A stretch of DNA of 11,922 nt. Source: RGIG2945 sp045540355. Its GTDB lineage: Bacteria; Bacillota; Clostridia; Oscillospirales; Acutalibacteraceae. The notes below the pieces were generated by a model that saw only the letters and a program-made list of their open reading frames with translations, made no database searches and was not told where the DNA came from. Each line of letters begins with the position of its first letter. Position 1 is the first letter of the stretch. Below are positions 1 to 7,777 of this stretch, one piece after another. The stretch covers positions 1 to 11,922 of the forward strand of contig JAZQHB010000105.1 in the NCBI GenBank assembly GCA_045540355.1, given 5' to 3'. A program made the position numbers and the translations under genes.

Positions 1-23
1 TATTCTCATATATTTAACATAGA
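1..23. other. Downstream edge, nothing identified
   Basis: Only 23 AT-rich bases follow the last stop codon before the window ends. No terminator stem or new gene start can be seen in them, so whether the operon continues is unknown. Confidence 0.5.
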
Positions 24-2663
24 TTATTCAGTTTTATATATTACAATATCTTCTATTGAACCATATCTTACTCTCAAAACAACCCTGCGGCCCTGTCCTG
101 CATAATCAGAAGCAAGATTAAACGAAGATGCGCTCACAATTCCCGCGGGAATGTCTACGAGAGTCATATGGCTCTGATTCATTTTGAGTACAGTTCTTTC
201 GGGAATCAGACTGCTTGATGCACTTGTCACATCAAGAGATATGCTTGTGCCATATATTGAATCGAGAGTACCGCTTACGAAGATATAGAGGGAGTCAAAT
301 GTTCCGCCGGGGGCAACATGCTCAACCTTGTCTTCGCTATAATCATATTCTCGCTTGTAGGACAAAATGCTGTTCATATCGTTCTTTGTGTATACAATAT
401 AGTCGCCTATTCCAAGAGCAGTCTTTGCACTCTCGTTTATGGCAGCGACATAATAATCATTGTTTTCAGGGAGATACACTGTGCTGTAGCTACCTTTACT
501 GCAAAGAAGTATTTTCAGTGCTTTTTCTCCGTATGAATCAAAAGCATATGTAACACTTTCAATTGTGCCGCCGGCAATCTGATCTGCATTAAGGTCATCA
601 GAAACACCTCTGCTTACAACAAGAATTCCAGCATAGCCCGCATTGTTTACATTGTACGGCTTAATTTCAGAAATATCGAATTGATTGTCATTACGCCATG
701 AAGACATTGTCCCGATGGTATATCTGCGCTCATCATCAAGCTGTTCATCAGGAGATATACAGAATATAACAGTATTACTGTCTATAGAAAAATGTGGAAG
801 GAACAAACCGGATTCTTTATACCTGATAGATGTACCTGCTTCAACACCTTCCAGCACATAGGGTTTTATTACATCCTTACCATCAGATTTATCATCATAC
901 ACACTATCTTTTCTGCTCGACGCTTCAGCTTCAGGAAGCCATATGGCACTAATCTCACCATCCGCATTAAGCTTGTATCTGATGAGCTGACCTTGCGAAG
1001 CAGAAGAAAAACTGCTATACAATTCCTGTGCCTTCACAGAAGTTTTTCCATCAACAATTATCTTGTCTGCAAGTGTTGTTTCGAGTTGTCCTCCATCCTG
1101 AGAAACACCCCTGACTCTAACTTTGGGATCAAGTCCGGATGAGAGCCTGATTCTGTATATATAAGCAAGCTTATATGCAGAGGATACACCCGTCAAATCT
1201 AACGCTGCAGTTGCACCACTCTCTGTAAGGAAAAAAGTATAGGAAGTACCAATCGTGATATTTGGCATAAAATATTGTTCAAAATATGACACATACTTGT
1301 ATGGAACATCGTCAACATAAATAAGTCCGCTGCCTGTGCCTGTAACTTTGCCGGTTATTACATTGGTGAGTATGTTTACAACAACATATTCCCCTGATTT
1401 GTCGGGATAATACTCCAGAACTGCTCCGGCAGACACATATCCCTTTGAACCGCCGACACCGCCTTCAAAAACAGTGATTTTATCTTCATCTGACAAGTCA
1501 AGTGTTATGCCCTTGCGGCTGTCAACTGCTTTTTGAGTGCTTGAGTTAACAATATCGGGAATCAAAATTTCGCCTTTGTATATGTGAGCAACATCGAATT
1601 TTGAGTTGTCATTTGAATCAACGAGAATGATTTTACCAACTTCGATGTCAAAATCAGCTGCAGTATAATCATAACATGCCTTACCGTTATAGGTTACCGC
1701 AAAAACAGATTCGAGATTTGCTCTCTGTTCTTTGTTTGAATCATCGTAGTATTCAATTTTTGATTCGCTGAATGTCGGGTCGTTATCCGGGTAAATTTCA
1801 CATACAGAATCGTAGTCAGCGGTAAAATACTGAATCACATTTCTGCTGCCCTCTTTGGTGAAGTAACCTTTAAGATTGGAACCAAGCAAAATATCTTCCG
1901 TGGTGTAGTAAACTCCGGAACCAATTCTCCAAAAATTCGGTGAAAGCGATTCGGTATTATCGTAAAGCGAAGTTATGCTATTAGCAGTTGCAACACCTTC
2001 AAACGGAATCCAATCATAAAGAAGCGTCAAAATATTTGAGCCCTCATCGTATCTGACAGAATATTCTCCGTTACTTGAAATAATTCCCGCTGCAATGCGT
2101 ATATCGGATTCAAGCATATTAGCAAGCATGATATAACTTTGAGATGAGTTTAGCACATCTCCTGCATTGAGCGAAAGTCCGGAATTAAGATCAAGACTAT
2201 TGGCAACAGCAATATAACCATAGGGCCAACCGCCTTTTGATATTGCATCGATATCATAGCCAAGTGCAACAGTAATCATCTTAGCTGCTTCGCCATATGT
2301 AATATAGTCATGGGGTCTGAAATATGTGCCTTCCGAAATTATGCCAAGATCAAGCGCATAATTTACCGCCGAGCAAAAGCTATCGGTAGCTCTTACATCA
2401 TGAAAACAAGTTTCAGTGCCATTGTCATACAAACTGCATTTTAACACGGCAACTACCGCGCTCAAAAAGTCAGCACGTTTTACTCCTTCGGTGAGTTCCG
2501 CCGGGAAGTGGGGAACCACATCGATTGCCGCCATAAGATTTTTTGAATCTTCGGTTTTTTGAATATCTACATATACCTCAGTTGTATTATCTGATTGTGC
2601 AAAAACAGGCATAGCAGACAAAATCATAAAAATTGCAAGTATTAAAGATAATATTTTTTTCAT
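24..2663 (-). CDS. Exported protein with degenerate N-terminal SLH repeats and unrecognised beta-rich body
   Basis: This is an 879-residue protein. Residues 1-22 are a signal peptide (MKKILSLILA start, PVFA before the cut). Residues about 50-190 look like SLH repeats: the clearest, 87-137, has FHDV, YALDLGIIS, YFRPHDYIT and AAKMITVALGYD, followed by GGWPYGYIAVANSLDL. The usual TRAE motif is replaced by KRAD, TYGE and NSSQ at the three expected places, so wall binding may be weak or altered. Residues about 190-879 are beta-rich with no catalytic motif I recognise. They contain short units of the form GxVxxxxxxxIYVDDVPYKY (about 437-490) and LADKIIVDGKTSVKAQEL (about 531-548), a pattern I associate with other clostridial SLH surface proteins of unknown role. 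It is coupled to the SLH/LamG gene, so the two probably act together on the surface (inference). I cannot assign a molecular function. Confidence 0.8.
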   Translation of the reverse strand: MKKILSLILAIFMILSAMPVFAQSDNTTEVYVDIQKTEDSKNLMAAIDVVPHFPAELTEGVKRADFLSAVVAVLKCSLYDNGTETCFHDVRATDSFCSAVNYALDLGIISEGTYFRPHDYITYGEAAKMITVALGYDIDAISKGGWPYGYIAVANSLDLNSGLSLNAGDVLNSSQSYIMLANMLESDIRIAAGIISSNGEYSVRYDEGSNILTLLYDWIPFEGVATANSITSLYDNTESLSPNFWRIGSGVYYTTEDILLGSNLKGYFTKEGSRNVIQYFTADYDSVCEIYPDNDPTFSESKIEYYDDSNKEQRANLESVFAVTYNGKACYDYTAADFDIEVGKIILVDSNDNSKFDVAHIYKGEILIPDIVNSSTQKAVDSRKGITLDLSDEDKITVFEGGVGGSKGYVSAGAVLEYYPDKSGEYVVVNILTNVITGKVTGTGSGLIYVDDVPYKYVSYFEQYFMPNITIGTSYTFFLTESGATAALDLTGVSSAYKLAYIYRIRLSSGLDPKVRVRGVSQDGGQLETTLADKIIVDGKTSVKAQELYSSFSSASQGQLIRYKLNADGEISAIWLPEAEASSRKDSVYDDKSDGKDVIKPYVLEGVEAGTSIRYKESGLFLPHFSIDSNTVIFCISPDEQLDDERRYTIGTMSSWRNDNQFDISEIKPYNVNNAGYAGILVVSRGVSDDLNADQIAGGTIESVTYAFDSYGEKALKILLCSKGSYSTVYLPENNDYYVAAINESAKTALGIGDYIVYTKNDMNSILSYKREYDYSEDKVEHVAPGGTFDSLYIFVSGTLDSIYGTSISLDVTSASSSLIPERTVLKMNQSHMTLVDIPAGIVSASSFNLASDYAGQGRRVVLRVRYGSIEDIVIYKTE
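2097..2516 (-). other. Degenerate SLH region of the 879-residue protein
   Basis: Residues about 50-189 hold two or three SLH-like repeats at the N-terminus, the opposite end from the anchor in the upstream gene. Spacing and hydrophobic pattern fit SLH, but none keeps a canonical TRAE. Confidence 0.65.
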
Positions 2664-2666
2664 CGT

Positions 2667-5600
2667 TTATGCCTCCATTCTTATATTGAATGCTCTGAAA
2701 AGCATCACGGCCGACTCGCCTCTGGTAATGTTGTTGGCAGGATAGAAGCAGTTGTTACTGCCCACAATTACCTCAGCTTTTGCCATTGCGCCAACAGCTT
2801 CGAGAGCATATTCACTAACATCTTTAGCATCATCGAAGTTTGCATTTCCACTATAGGATTTGCCCACAGATTTCAAAGCTCTTTCGATGATAACTGCCGC
2901 ATCCTGACGGGTAATATTGTCATTTGGACGGAAATTACCGTTGTCTCCGAGAATGATTCCTTTGGATGAAAGTGATATAACATCGCTATAGAACCAGTCT
3001 GTGGATTTAACATCTGCAAATCCGTTGCCTTCGGCACCGGTGATATCAAAAGCTCTCACAATCATTGCAGCAAATTCAGCCCTTGTAACTGAGCTATTGG
3101 GGCGGAATGTCTTATCGGGATATCCGTTGATAATATTCTTTGTTGAAAGGAACTCAACAGAATCCTTTGCAAAGTGGTTGTCTATGTCAGTGTACGATAA
3201 AGCGGTTGATGGTTCTACTCCTATTTTATCGGTTCCTACAACTACAGACGAGCCTGAAAATCCTGATGAACCATTTGAACCGGAGGAACCTGAATTTTCG
3301 TTTTTATATTTTTTGTATACATTGTCAACAGCTTCATCAAAAGCATCGACAATTTCTTTTTTGATTGTTGCAAAAGCTGTTTTGGATTTGATATTTCCAA
3401 ACACTTCATAACGGTTTGAACTTTCAATTTTCATATATTTGCCCGATGCACTTATGTCTATACCAAGTGCTTCGGCATTTTCTGTCATACATTCCATGAG
3501 ATTACCCCATGTATCTGATGCAGCTCTCACTTTGGCAATCAGTGCAAGCTCATCAAATCCGAAACGGTCACTCTCAGACGAAAGAATTTTAATAAGGTTA
3601 TCAAACGCCTGTCTGTCTTTGGCGGAAAGTGCCGCATAGTCAGTGTATTCACAACCAAACACCGACGCAAACTCATTCATAACATCGTCGACCAAAACTC
3701 CCGATGCTATTTCAGCCATTGCCACGGCATAATCAATAGTGTCCGAAAGCTTGGCAAGGTCGTATCCGCCTGCCGGTCTGTCGGCAATAACTCGTTTTGC
3801 TATTGCGGAAGAATATTCTCGAGCATATTCCGTATCTATACCGAGAGTAACAAGATTTTCTTTGAGATAATCCGAAAGTACAGATTGTGAGTTTTCATCA
3901 TTACATTTCTTTATTACTGCCTTTGTTTCTTCGCTGTCGGCTTCAACAACTGCAACTCTCACATATGCACTGCCCGCCTCAGAGCTTGCATACACATAGT
4001 AAATACCTGCCGGAAGAGTATCGAAAGAAAGACTTTCGTTGATTTTGCCGTCTTCTCCTGTTGTGCAGCGAAGAGCGTATAACGGTTTGTTGTCATCTGT
4101 GAAAGGCTTTTCGAGAACCGACCCTGCCGAAGTCACTTCAGCTTCCTGAGCAATGCTCACAACAACATCCATATCCTTTGACTTTCCAAACTGACCATTA
4201 ATTTTGATTGCGTCAAGATTAGAATCATAGGAAGCGGAAAAAACGGGCTTGGAACCAGGAACAATTTCATATTCAAGAATTGAACGTTTGATTGCAACTC
4301 GGTTTTCCCAATTATTGATAAAGAATATATCAAAATCTGTTGCTTTGGAGTCAACAGGCTTTGCACTAAGGGTTGCACCGCTTGCACCGACTGTAGCCAA
4401 AGGAGATGTTGTCATAGATGTTACAGTTCCTGTTGCATCCTTACCAACAATAATCATAACTGCTGTTTTGTCACTGCCCGAGGTGTTAACCAAATTTGCA
4501 GTTACGGTTCCATTGGCAGATGCAGCAATATTTGTTACATCAAAATCAGCTGATACTGCAGTAAACTTAAATTCATAATCTGATTCTACATTTACACCTT
4601 GTTTGTTGGCAATTGAAGAATCGAGCTTTGCCACATATGTTGCAGAGCTTACTATGGGTGAGGGTGTGGTCAATATAAAGCAGTTGTAATCTGCATCATA
4701 TTTAACCGATGTAACCTCAACCTTTGACTTATCTTTCCAAAGAGTTACAAGTGAGCTGAAATCTACGGGGTTTCCGTCGGACTCATCTGCTATTTTTGAG
4801 CTCATAAATAGCTTTGTGGTGTAGCCTTTGGCTTCTGCCGATTTAATCTCAACCGTGTTACTGTCGAGAAGTACAACTCTTATGTTATCAAGATACACAT
4901 CGTGACCTTTAAAGGACATATCCATTTCGTGGAAACTGTCGGGATATGTTGACGAGATAACATCTTTGTGAACAAGTGCATTATCAAAATAACACTCATA
5001 TATGCATGTTTTGGTGTCGAACACATAAGAAATATTATACCATTTGTTGACAGTTACTTTTTTGCCGGTAGGTGTGCCGTTAACAAGCACATTTCCGGTT
5101 CCGTCGTTTGCTATCTGAATAGCTCCGAGAGTGTTGGATATTTTATTATTTTTTACAAATACAAGAGAGTTTCTTATCAAATCGGCTTTAGGAAGCTCCG
5201 GAAGATTAAAATCATAAGAAAGCTTGTATGCATCTCCCGATTTTCCTGTACCGCTGAATGCAGTTGACAGATAAAAACGAATATCCGCAGCCGATGAGGT
5301 TGTGCCGCTTGCCTTTACCGATTTGCCGCTATCGCCTTTTTTAACCGATTCATCAAGTGCCCATGAGCCGATATGTCTGTAGGCAAAACCTGTTTCACCG
5401 TGATACTGACTTGCAACACTTGTTGTGTTATCGAAGTTTGCTTCGTCAACAACATCCGCTTCCATCCAGTTTGAATCTGATGTGCTGCCGCCATTTTCGC
5501 CGGAATCATCACCGGAGTCATCGCCGGAGTCATCATCACCCGCGGAATACGGCTTCAGAGTTGCCACTTCTATGTTGTCAATATACATATCGTGACCTTT

Positions 5601-7670
5601 AAACGAAAATTGCATTTCGTGGAATGTGTCGGGGTTGGTGGATGAAATCACATCCTTGTGTACAAGAGCACCATCAAAGTAACATTCATATATATGAGTT
5701 GTTGTATCATATACATAGGCAATATTGTGCCAATCACCTGCACTGATTGAATAATCTGTTGCCGTTCCGTTCACAAGCACCGTGCCCGAGCCGTCGTTAT
5801 TTATCTGAATGCCTGCAAGATAGTTGGAAACAGAATTGTTTTTGGTAAATACAAGTGTGTTTCTTACTATATCTGCAGTGGGGAGAGCAGCAAGATTAAA
5901 ATCATATGAAAGCTTGTATGCTGCTGCTGATTTGCCACTGTTTTTAAAAGCATTGGTAAGGTAGAAGCGAATATCTGCCGCCTGAGATGCAGTTCCGCTT
6001 GCTTTTACCGATTTGCCCGAATTTCCTTTTTTAATAAAGTCATCAAGCTCCCACGATCCAACATGTCTGTATACATAACCATTGTTGCCGTAATACTGAC
6101 CGACAACACTCGAAATGTTATCAAAATTAACGCTGTCTACCAGATCCTTCTGAGTCCATGTTGCATCAAAATCATTGGATACACCGCCTGTGTTGTCGTC
6201 GCCTGTGTTGTCATCACCGCCAAGATTGTCTCCTATCCATTCGACCATAGCGATTTGGGCGTTATCGATATATACAGATAATCCGTCTTCTTTCGGGAAA
6301 TACAAGCCTATGTCATAAATATGACCTGCATAGCCAAGATTGCCCTCATAAACGAGATTGTAATCATAGAAATAGTGATATACACCTGTTTTTTTGCTTA
6401 TTACTACTGTAAAATTGTGCCATTCTTCGGCATTGAGTGAATAATCTGTGGGGTCACCTGCCACACAGATTGTGCCGCTGCCATTCTCTACCTGCATTCC
6501 TCCAATAGTCTGACTTGAAGTCATAGCTTCATCATAAAATATTATTGTGTTGCTGATTTTGTCTGTTGCAGGAAGCTTGGTAATATAAAAATCATATGAA
6601 ATCTTATAATTGTCGGCACTGTTGGGTCCGGCATTAAAAGCTGCCTTTCCCTTAAACTGAATGTTTGCACCGCCTTGCGATGTTGCTTTGAGACTGTAGC
6701 CACTTGCACCCTGCTTTATGGAGCTGTCGTATGATGTGGATACATTCTGCGGGTTAACAAGATTGTGATTTGCCTGATCATCAAAGTTAACCGTCTCAAA
6801 ATAGCTGTTTATGGTAGCATCGGTTCCCGGTTTCCATCTTTTGTCATAGTCATTAGTACCATTGCCGCTATTATCATCACCTGTGTTGTCGTCGCCTGTG
6901 TTGTCGTCTCCCGTATTATCATCACCGCCAAGGTCTTCTCCTATCCAATCGACCATAGCGATTTGGGCGTTATCGATATATACAGATAATCCGTCTTCTT
7001 TCGGGAAATATAAGCCTATGTCATAAATATGAGCTGCATAGCCAAGATTGCCCTCATAAACGAGATTGTAATCATAGAAATAGTGATATACACCTGTTTT
7101 TTTGCTTATTACCACAGTAAAATTATGCCATTCTTCAGCGCTAAGTGAATAACTTGTGGGGTCACCTGCCACACAGATTGTGCCGCTATTGATATCAACC
7201 TGCATTCCGCCTTTGGTTTGGCTGGCTGTCATATTTTCATTATAGAAAGTAATCGTATTGCTTATTTTATCGGTCTCAGGAAGTTTGGACAGATAAAAAT
7301 CATATGAAATCATATAATTGTCAGCATTGTTGGGTCCGGCATTAAAGGCAGCCTTACCTTTAAACTGAATGTTTGCCCCGCCCTGAGATGTTGCTTTGAG
7401 ACTGTAACCACTCACGCCCTGTTTTATGGTGCTGTCGTATGATGTGGATACATTCTGCGGGTTAACAAGATTGTGATTTGACTGATCATCAAAGTTAACT
7501 GATTCAAAATAACTGTTTATGGTAGCATCAGTTCCCGGTTTCCACCTTAATTCATAATCATTTGATGCCGCATTAGCTGTTTTTGTAAATGAAATCGGTG
7601 TCACTAAAAACGCAAGTGCAAGCGTCACTGTCAATATTGCCGAAATGACAGTTCTAAATTGTTTTTTCAT
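2667..7670 (-). CDS. Large SLH-anchored surface protein with four LamG-like modules
   Basis: This 1667-residue protein starts at the ATG at 7670; a longer start at 7676 has no ribosome-binding-site spacing. In order: signal peptide 1-34 (TKTANA before the cut); LamG-like A1 (39-241) and A2 (275-477); B1 (501-705) and B2 (731-935), with Asp/Gly-rich linkers between; an Ig-like domain 941-1039; an Fn3-like domain 1042-1136 (FDIFFINNWENRVAI); another beta domain 1141-1242 (LPAGIYYVYASSEAG); an alpha-helical, Ala/Glu/Asp-rich stretch 1245-1456; a Gly/Ser linker; and three SLH domains 1490-1663 with TRAE, TRQD and TRGE motifs. SLH domains are known to bind pyruvylated secondary wall polymer, so the protein should sit on the cell wall with the LamG modules facing outward. 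No catalytic motif is visible, so substrate capture or adhesion is likely (inference). Its 3' end is coupled to the next gene. Confidence 0.88.
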   Translation of the reverse strand: MKKQFRTVISAILTVTLALAFLVTPISFTKTANAASNDYELRWKPGTDATINSYFESVNFDDQSNHNLVNPQNVSTSYDSTIKQGVSGYSLKATSQGGANIQFKGKAAFNAGPNNADNYMISYDFYLSKLPETDKISNTITFYNENMTASQTKGGMQVDINSGTICVAGDPTSYSLSAEEWHNFTVVISKKTGVYHYFYDYNLVYEGNLGYAAHIYDIGLYFPKEDGLSVYIDNAQIAMVDWIGEDLGGDDNTGDDNTGDDNTGDDNSGNGTNDYDKRWKPGTDATINSYFETVNFDDQANHNLVNPQNVSTSYDSSIKQGASGYSLKATSQGGANIQFKGKAAFNAGPNSADNYKISYDFYITKLPATDKISNTIIFYDEAMTSSQTIGGMQVENGSGTICVAGDPTDYSLNAEEWHNFTVVISKKTGVYHYFYDYNLVYEGNLGYAGHIYDIGLYFPKEDGLSVYIDNAQIAMVEWIGDNLGGDDNTGDDNTGGVSNDFDATWTQKDLVDSVNFDNISSVVGQYYGNNGYVYRHVGSWELDDFIKKGNSGKSVKASGTASQAADIRFYLTNAFKNSGKSAAAYKLSYDFNLAALPTADIVRNTLVFTKNNSVSNYLAGIQINNDGSGTVLVNGTATDYSISAGDWHNIAYVYDTTTHIYECYFDGALVHKDVISSTNPDTFHEMQFSFKGHDMYIDNIEVATLKPYSAGDDDSGDDSGDDSGENGGSTSDSNWMEADVVDEANFDNTTSVASQYHGETGFAYRHIGSWALDESVKKGDSGKSVKASGTTSSAADIRFYLSTAFSGTGKSGDAYKLSYDFNLPELPKADLIRNSLVFVKNNKISNTLGAIQIANDGTGNVLVNGTPTGKKVTVNKWYNISYVFDTKTCIYECYFDNALVHKDVISSTYPDSFHEMDMSFKGHDVYLDNIRVVLLDSNTVEIKSAEAKGYTTKLFMSSKIADESDGNPVDFSSLVTLWKDKSKVEVTSVKYDADYNCFILTTPSPIVSSATYVAKLDSSIANKQGVNVESDYEFKFTAVSADFDVTNIAASANGTVTANLVNTSGSDKTAVMIIVGKDATGTVTSMTTSPLATVGASGATLSAKPVDSKATDFDIFFINNWENRVAIKRSILEYEIVPGSKPVFSASYDSNLDAIKINGQFGKSKDMDVVVSIAQEAEVTSAGSVLEKPFTDDNKPLYALRCTTGEDGKINESLSFDTLPAGIYYVYASSEAGSAYVRVAVVEADSEETKAVIKKCNDENSQSVLSDYLKENLVTLGIDTEYAREYSSAIAKRVIADRPAGGYDLAKLSDTIDYAVAMAEIASGVLVDDVMNEFASVFGCEYTDYAALSAKDRQAFDNLIKILSSESDRFGFDELALIAKVRAASDTWGNLMECMTENAEALGIDISASGKYMKIESSNRYEVFGNIKSKTAFATIKKEIVDAFDEAVDNVYKKYKNENSGSSGSNGSSGFSGSSVVVGTDKIGVEPSTALSYTDIDNHFAKDSVEFLSTKNIINGYPDKTFRPNSSVTRAEFAAMIVRAFDITGAEGNGFADVKSTDWFYSDVISLSSKGIILGDNGNFRPNDNITRQDAAVIIERALKSVGKSYSGNANFDDAKDVSEYALEAVGAMAKAEVIVGSNNCFYPANNITRGESAVMLFRAFNIRMEA
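2672..2676 (-). promoter_or_regulatory. Ribosome binding site inside the upstream gene's last codons
   Basis: GGAGG lies within the final Met-Glu-Ala codons of the 1667-residue gene, 8 nt before the ATG at 2663. The stop (2667-2669) is between site and start, with 3 nt separating stop and ATG. This arrangement predicts one transcript and translational coupling of the two SLH-type proteins. Confidence 0.88.
2682..3203 (-). other. Triple SLH cell-wall anchor region
   Basis: Three SLH domains sit at the C-terminus of the 1667-residue protein. The first has IINGYPDKTFRPNSSVTRAE, the second GIILGDNGNFRPNDNITRQD and the third VIVGSNNCFYPANNITRGE. The TRxE/D motifs are the known contact sites for pyruvylated secondary cell wall polymer in this family. 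Confidence 0.93.
3246..3296 (-). repeat. Gly/Ser linker before SLH domains
   Basis: NSGSSGSNGSSGFSGSS is a flexible, uncharged linker joining the helical region to the wall-binding SLH domains. Confidence 0.8.
4866..5480 (-). repeat. LamG-like module B2
   Basis: This is the second B-type module, with landmarks YRHIGSWALDE, AYKLSYDFNLPELP, IYECYFDNALVHKDV and GHDVYLDNIRV. It is more diverged from B1 than A2 is from A1, suggesting an older duplication. Confidence 0.85.
5484..5540 (-). repeat. GDDS linker repeat between B1 and B2
   Basis: A different acidic linker (GDDDSGDDSGDDSGENGGS) with a four-residue, 12-bp period. Unit type changes together with module type: GDDNT next to A modules, DDSG between B modules. 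Confidence 0.88.
5556..6170 (-). repeat. LamG-like module B1
   Basis: This 205-codon module is aligned without gaps to B2 and about 70% identical by eye. It is distinguished from the A type by YRHVGSWELDD near the start, SVKASGTA, IQINNDGSGTVLVNGT, IYECYFDGALVHKDV and GHDMYIDNIEV. The overall fold pattern (SYDFN strand, WHN motif, closing DNIEV strand) is shared with A modules. Confidence 0.85.
6183..6221 (-). repeat. GDDNT linker repeat between A2 and B1
   Basis: Two GDDNT units flanked by Gly form a shorter version of the A1-A2 linker, with the same DNA pattern. Confidence 0.88.
6240..6848 (-). repeat. LamG-like module A2
   Basis: This is the second copy of the A-type tandem pair, in frame and without length change relative to A1. 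Its 3'-coding part (6241-6404) differs from A1 at only two nucleotides, while the rest is more diverged. Confidence 0.88.
6326..6404 (-). repeat. 79-bp perfect direct repeat (copy in A2)
   Basis: Positions 6326-6404 are identical to 7034-7112, at exactly 708 bp offset. One mismatch region away, a further 62 bp are identical (6241-6302 with 6949-7010). Such long exact homology within one gene indicates recent duplication or gene conversion and could recombine to delete or add a module. Confidence 0.9.
6855..6929 (-). repeat. GDDNT linker repeat between A1 and A2
   Basis: Four tandem five-residue units (GDDNT x3, then GDDNS), each 15 bp, are followed by GNG. The units alternate between GAT/AAT and GAC/AAC codon forms. 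The linker is acidic and flexible, separating lectin-fold modules. Its in-frame period allows length change without frameshift. Confidence 0.9.
6948..7556 (-). repeat. LamG-like module A1
   Basis: This is the first of a tandem pair with a 708-bp (236-codon) period. By eye A1 and A2 differ at about 23 of some 206 residues, mostly in the N-terminal two thirds. Shared landmarks include RWKPGTDATINSYFE, NLVNPQNVSTSYDS, EEWHNFTVVISKKTGVYHYF and DGLSVYIDNAQIAMV. Confidence 0.88.
7034..7112 (-). repeat. 79-bp perfect direct repeat (copy in A1)
   Basis: This is the partner of 6326-6404. It encodes the strand segment around KKTGVYHYF and YNLVYEGNLGYA. Confidence 0.9.
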
Positions 7671-7676
7671 AACCAT

Positions 7677-7683
7677 CCTCCTT
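7677..7683 (-). promoter_or_regulatory. Ribosome binding site that fixes the start of the 1667-residue gene
   Basis: AAGGAGG on the minus strand directly abuts an ATG at 7676-7674, leaving no spacer. It is 6 nt from the next in-frame ATG at 7670-7668. Normal spacing therefore favours the second ATG, giving a protein that begins MKKQF, a normal signal-peptide start. Confidence 0.85.
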
Positions 7684-7691
7684 GCCGATTG

Positions 7692-7697
7692 ATTATA
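7692..7697 (-). promoter_or_regulatory. Candidate -10 element upstream of the SLH/LamG gene
   Basis: TATAAT is present on the minus strand about 22 nt before the chosen start, between the terminator and the ribosome binding site. No good -35 lies 16-18 nt upstream (17-nt spacing gives TAACGA). A second possible -10, TATTAT, is at 7707-7712. The terminator just upstream makes a promoter here expected, but the sequence support is weak. Confidence 0.3.
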
Positions 7698-7730
7698 TGA
7701 ATATTTATAATACCTCGTTATTTAACAGAT

Positions 7731-7777
7731 AAAACAAATCCGGACAACAAACCATAAACATGCCGGTTGTCCGGATT
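7731..7777 (-). terminator. Rho-independent terminator after the 574-residue gene
   Basis: A perfect 12-bp GC-rich stem, AATCCGGACAAC / GTTGTCCGGATT (arms 7766-7777 and 7737-7748 in minus-strand order), encloses a 17-nt loop and is followed on the minus strand by TGTTTTAT. It lies about 40 nt beyond the stop codon at 7817. It probably ends or attenuates the upstream transcript and implies separate initiation or partial read-through for the next gene. Confidence 0.82.

Noticed and set aside
792..1142. Open plus-strand frame of 116 codons
   Set aside because: It lies wholly inside the 879-residue gene on the other strand, with no start signal and no family resemblance.
3001..3411. Open plus-strand frame of 136 codons opposite the SLH region
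   Set aside because: It is antisense to clear SLH and linker coding sequence, has no ribosome binding site or recognisable protein, and follows from codon bias of the real gene.
4249..4578. Open plus-strand frame of 109 codons
   Set aside because: It is antisense to the Fn3-like and beta domains of the 1667-residue protein; its Val/Ala/Thr-rich composition mirrors the opposite strand.
6183..6929. Regularly spaced short repeats, considered as a CRISPR array
   Set aside because: The short units encode in-frame GDDNT linkers, and the longer repeats are 708 bp apart and encode protein modules.
6855..6929. Asp/Asn-rich GDDNT repeats considered as dockerin or RTX-type calcium-binding repeats
   Set aside because: They lack the duplicated dockerin loop-helix pattern and the nonapeptide GGxGxDxUx pattern; a flexible acidic linker is the simpler reading.
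7731..7777. Hairpin considered as a bidirectional terminator or attenuator serving the plus strand
   Set aside because: On the plus strand it is not followed by a T-run, and there is no plus-strand gene to terminate.
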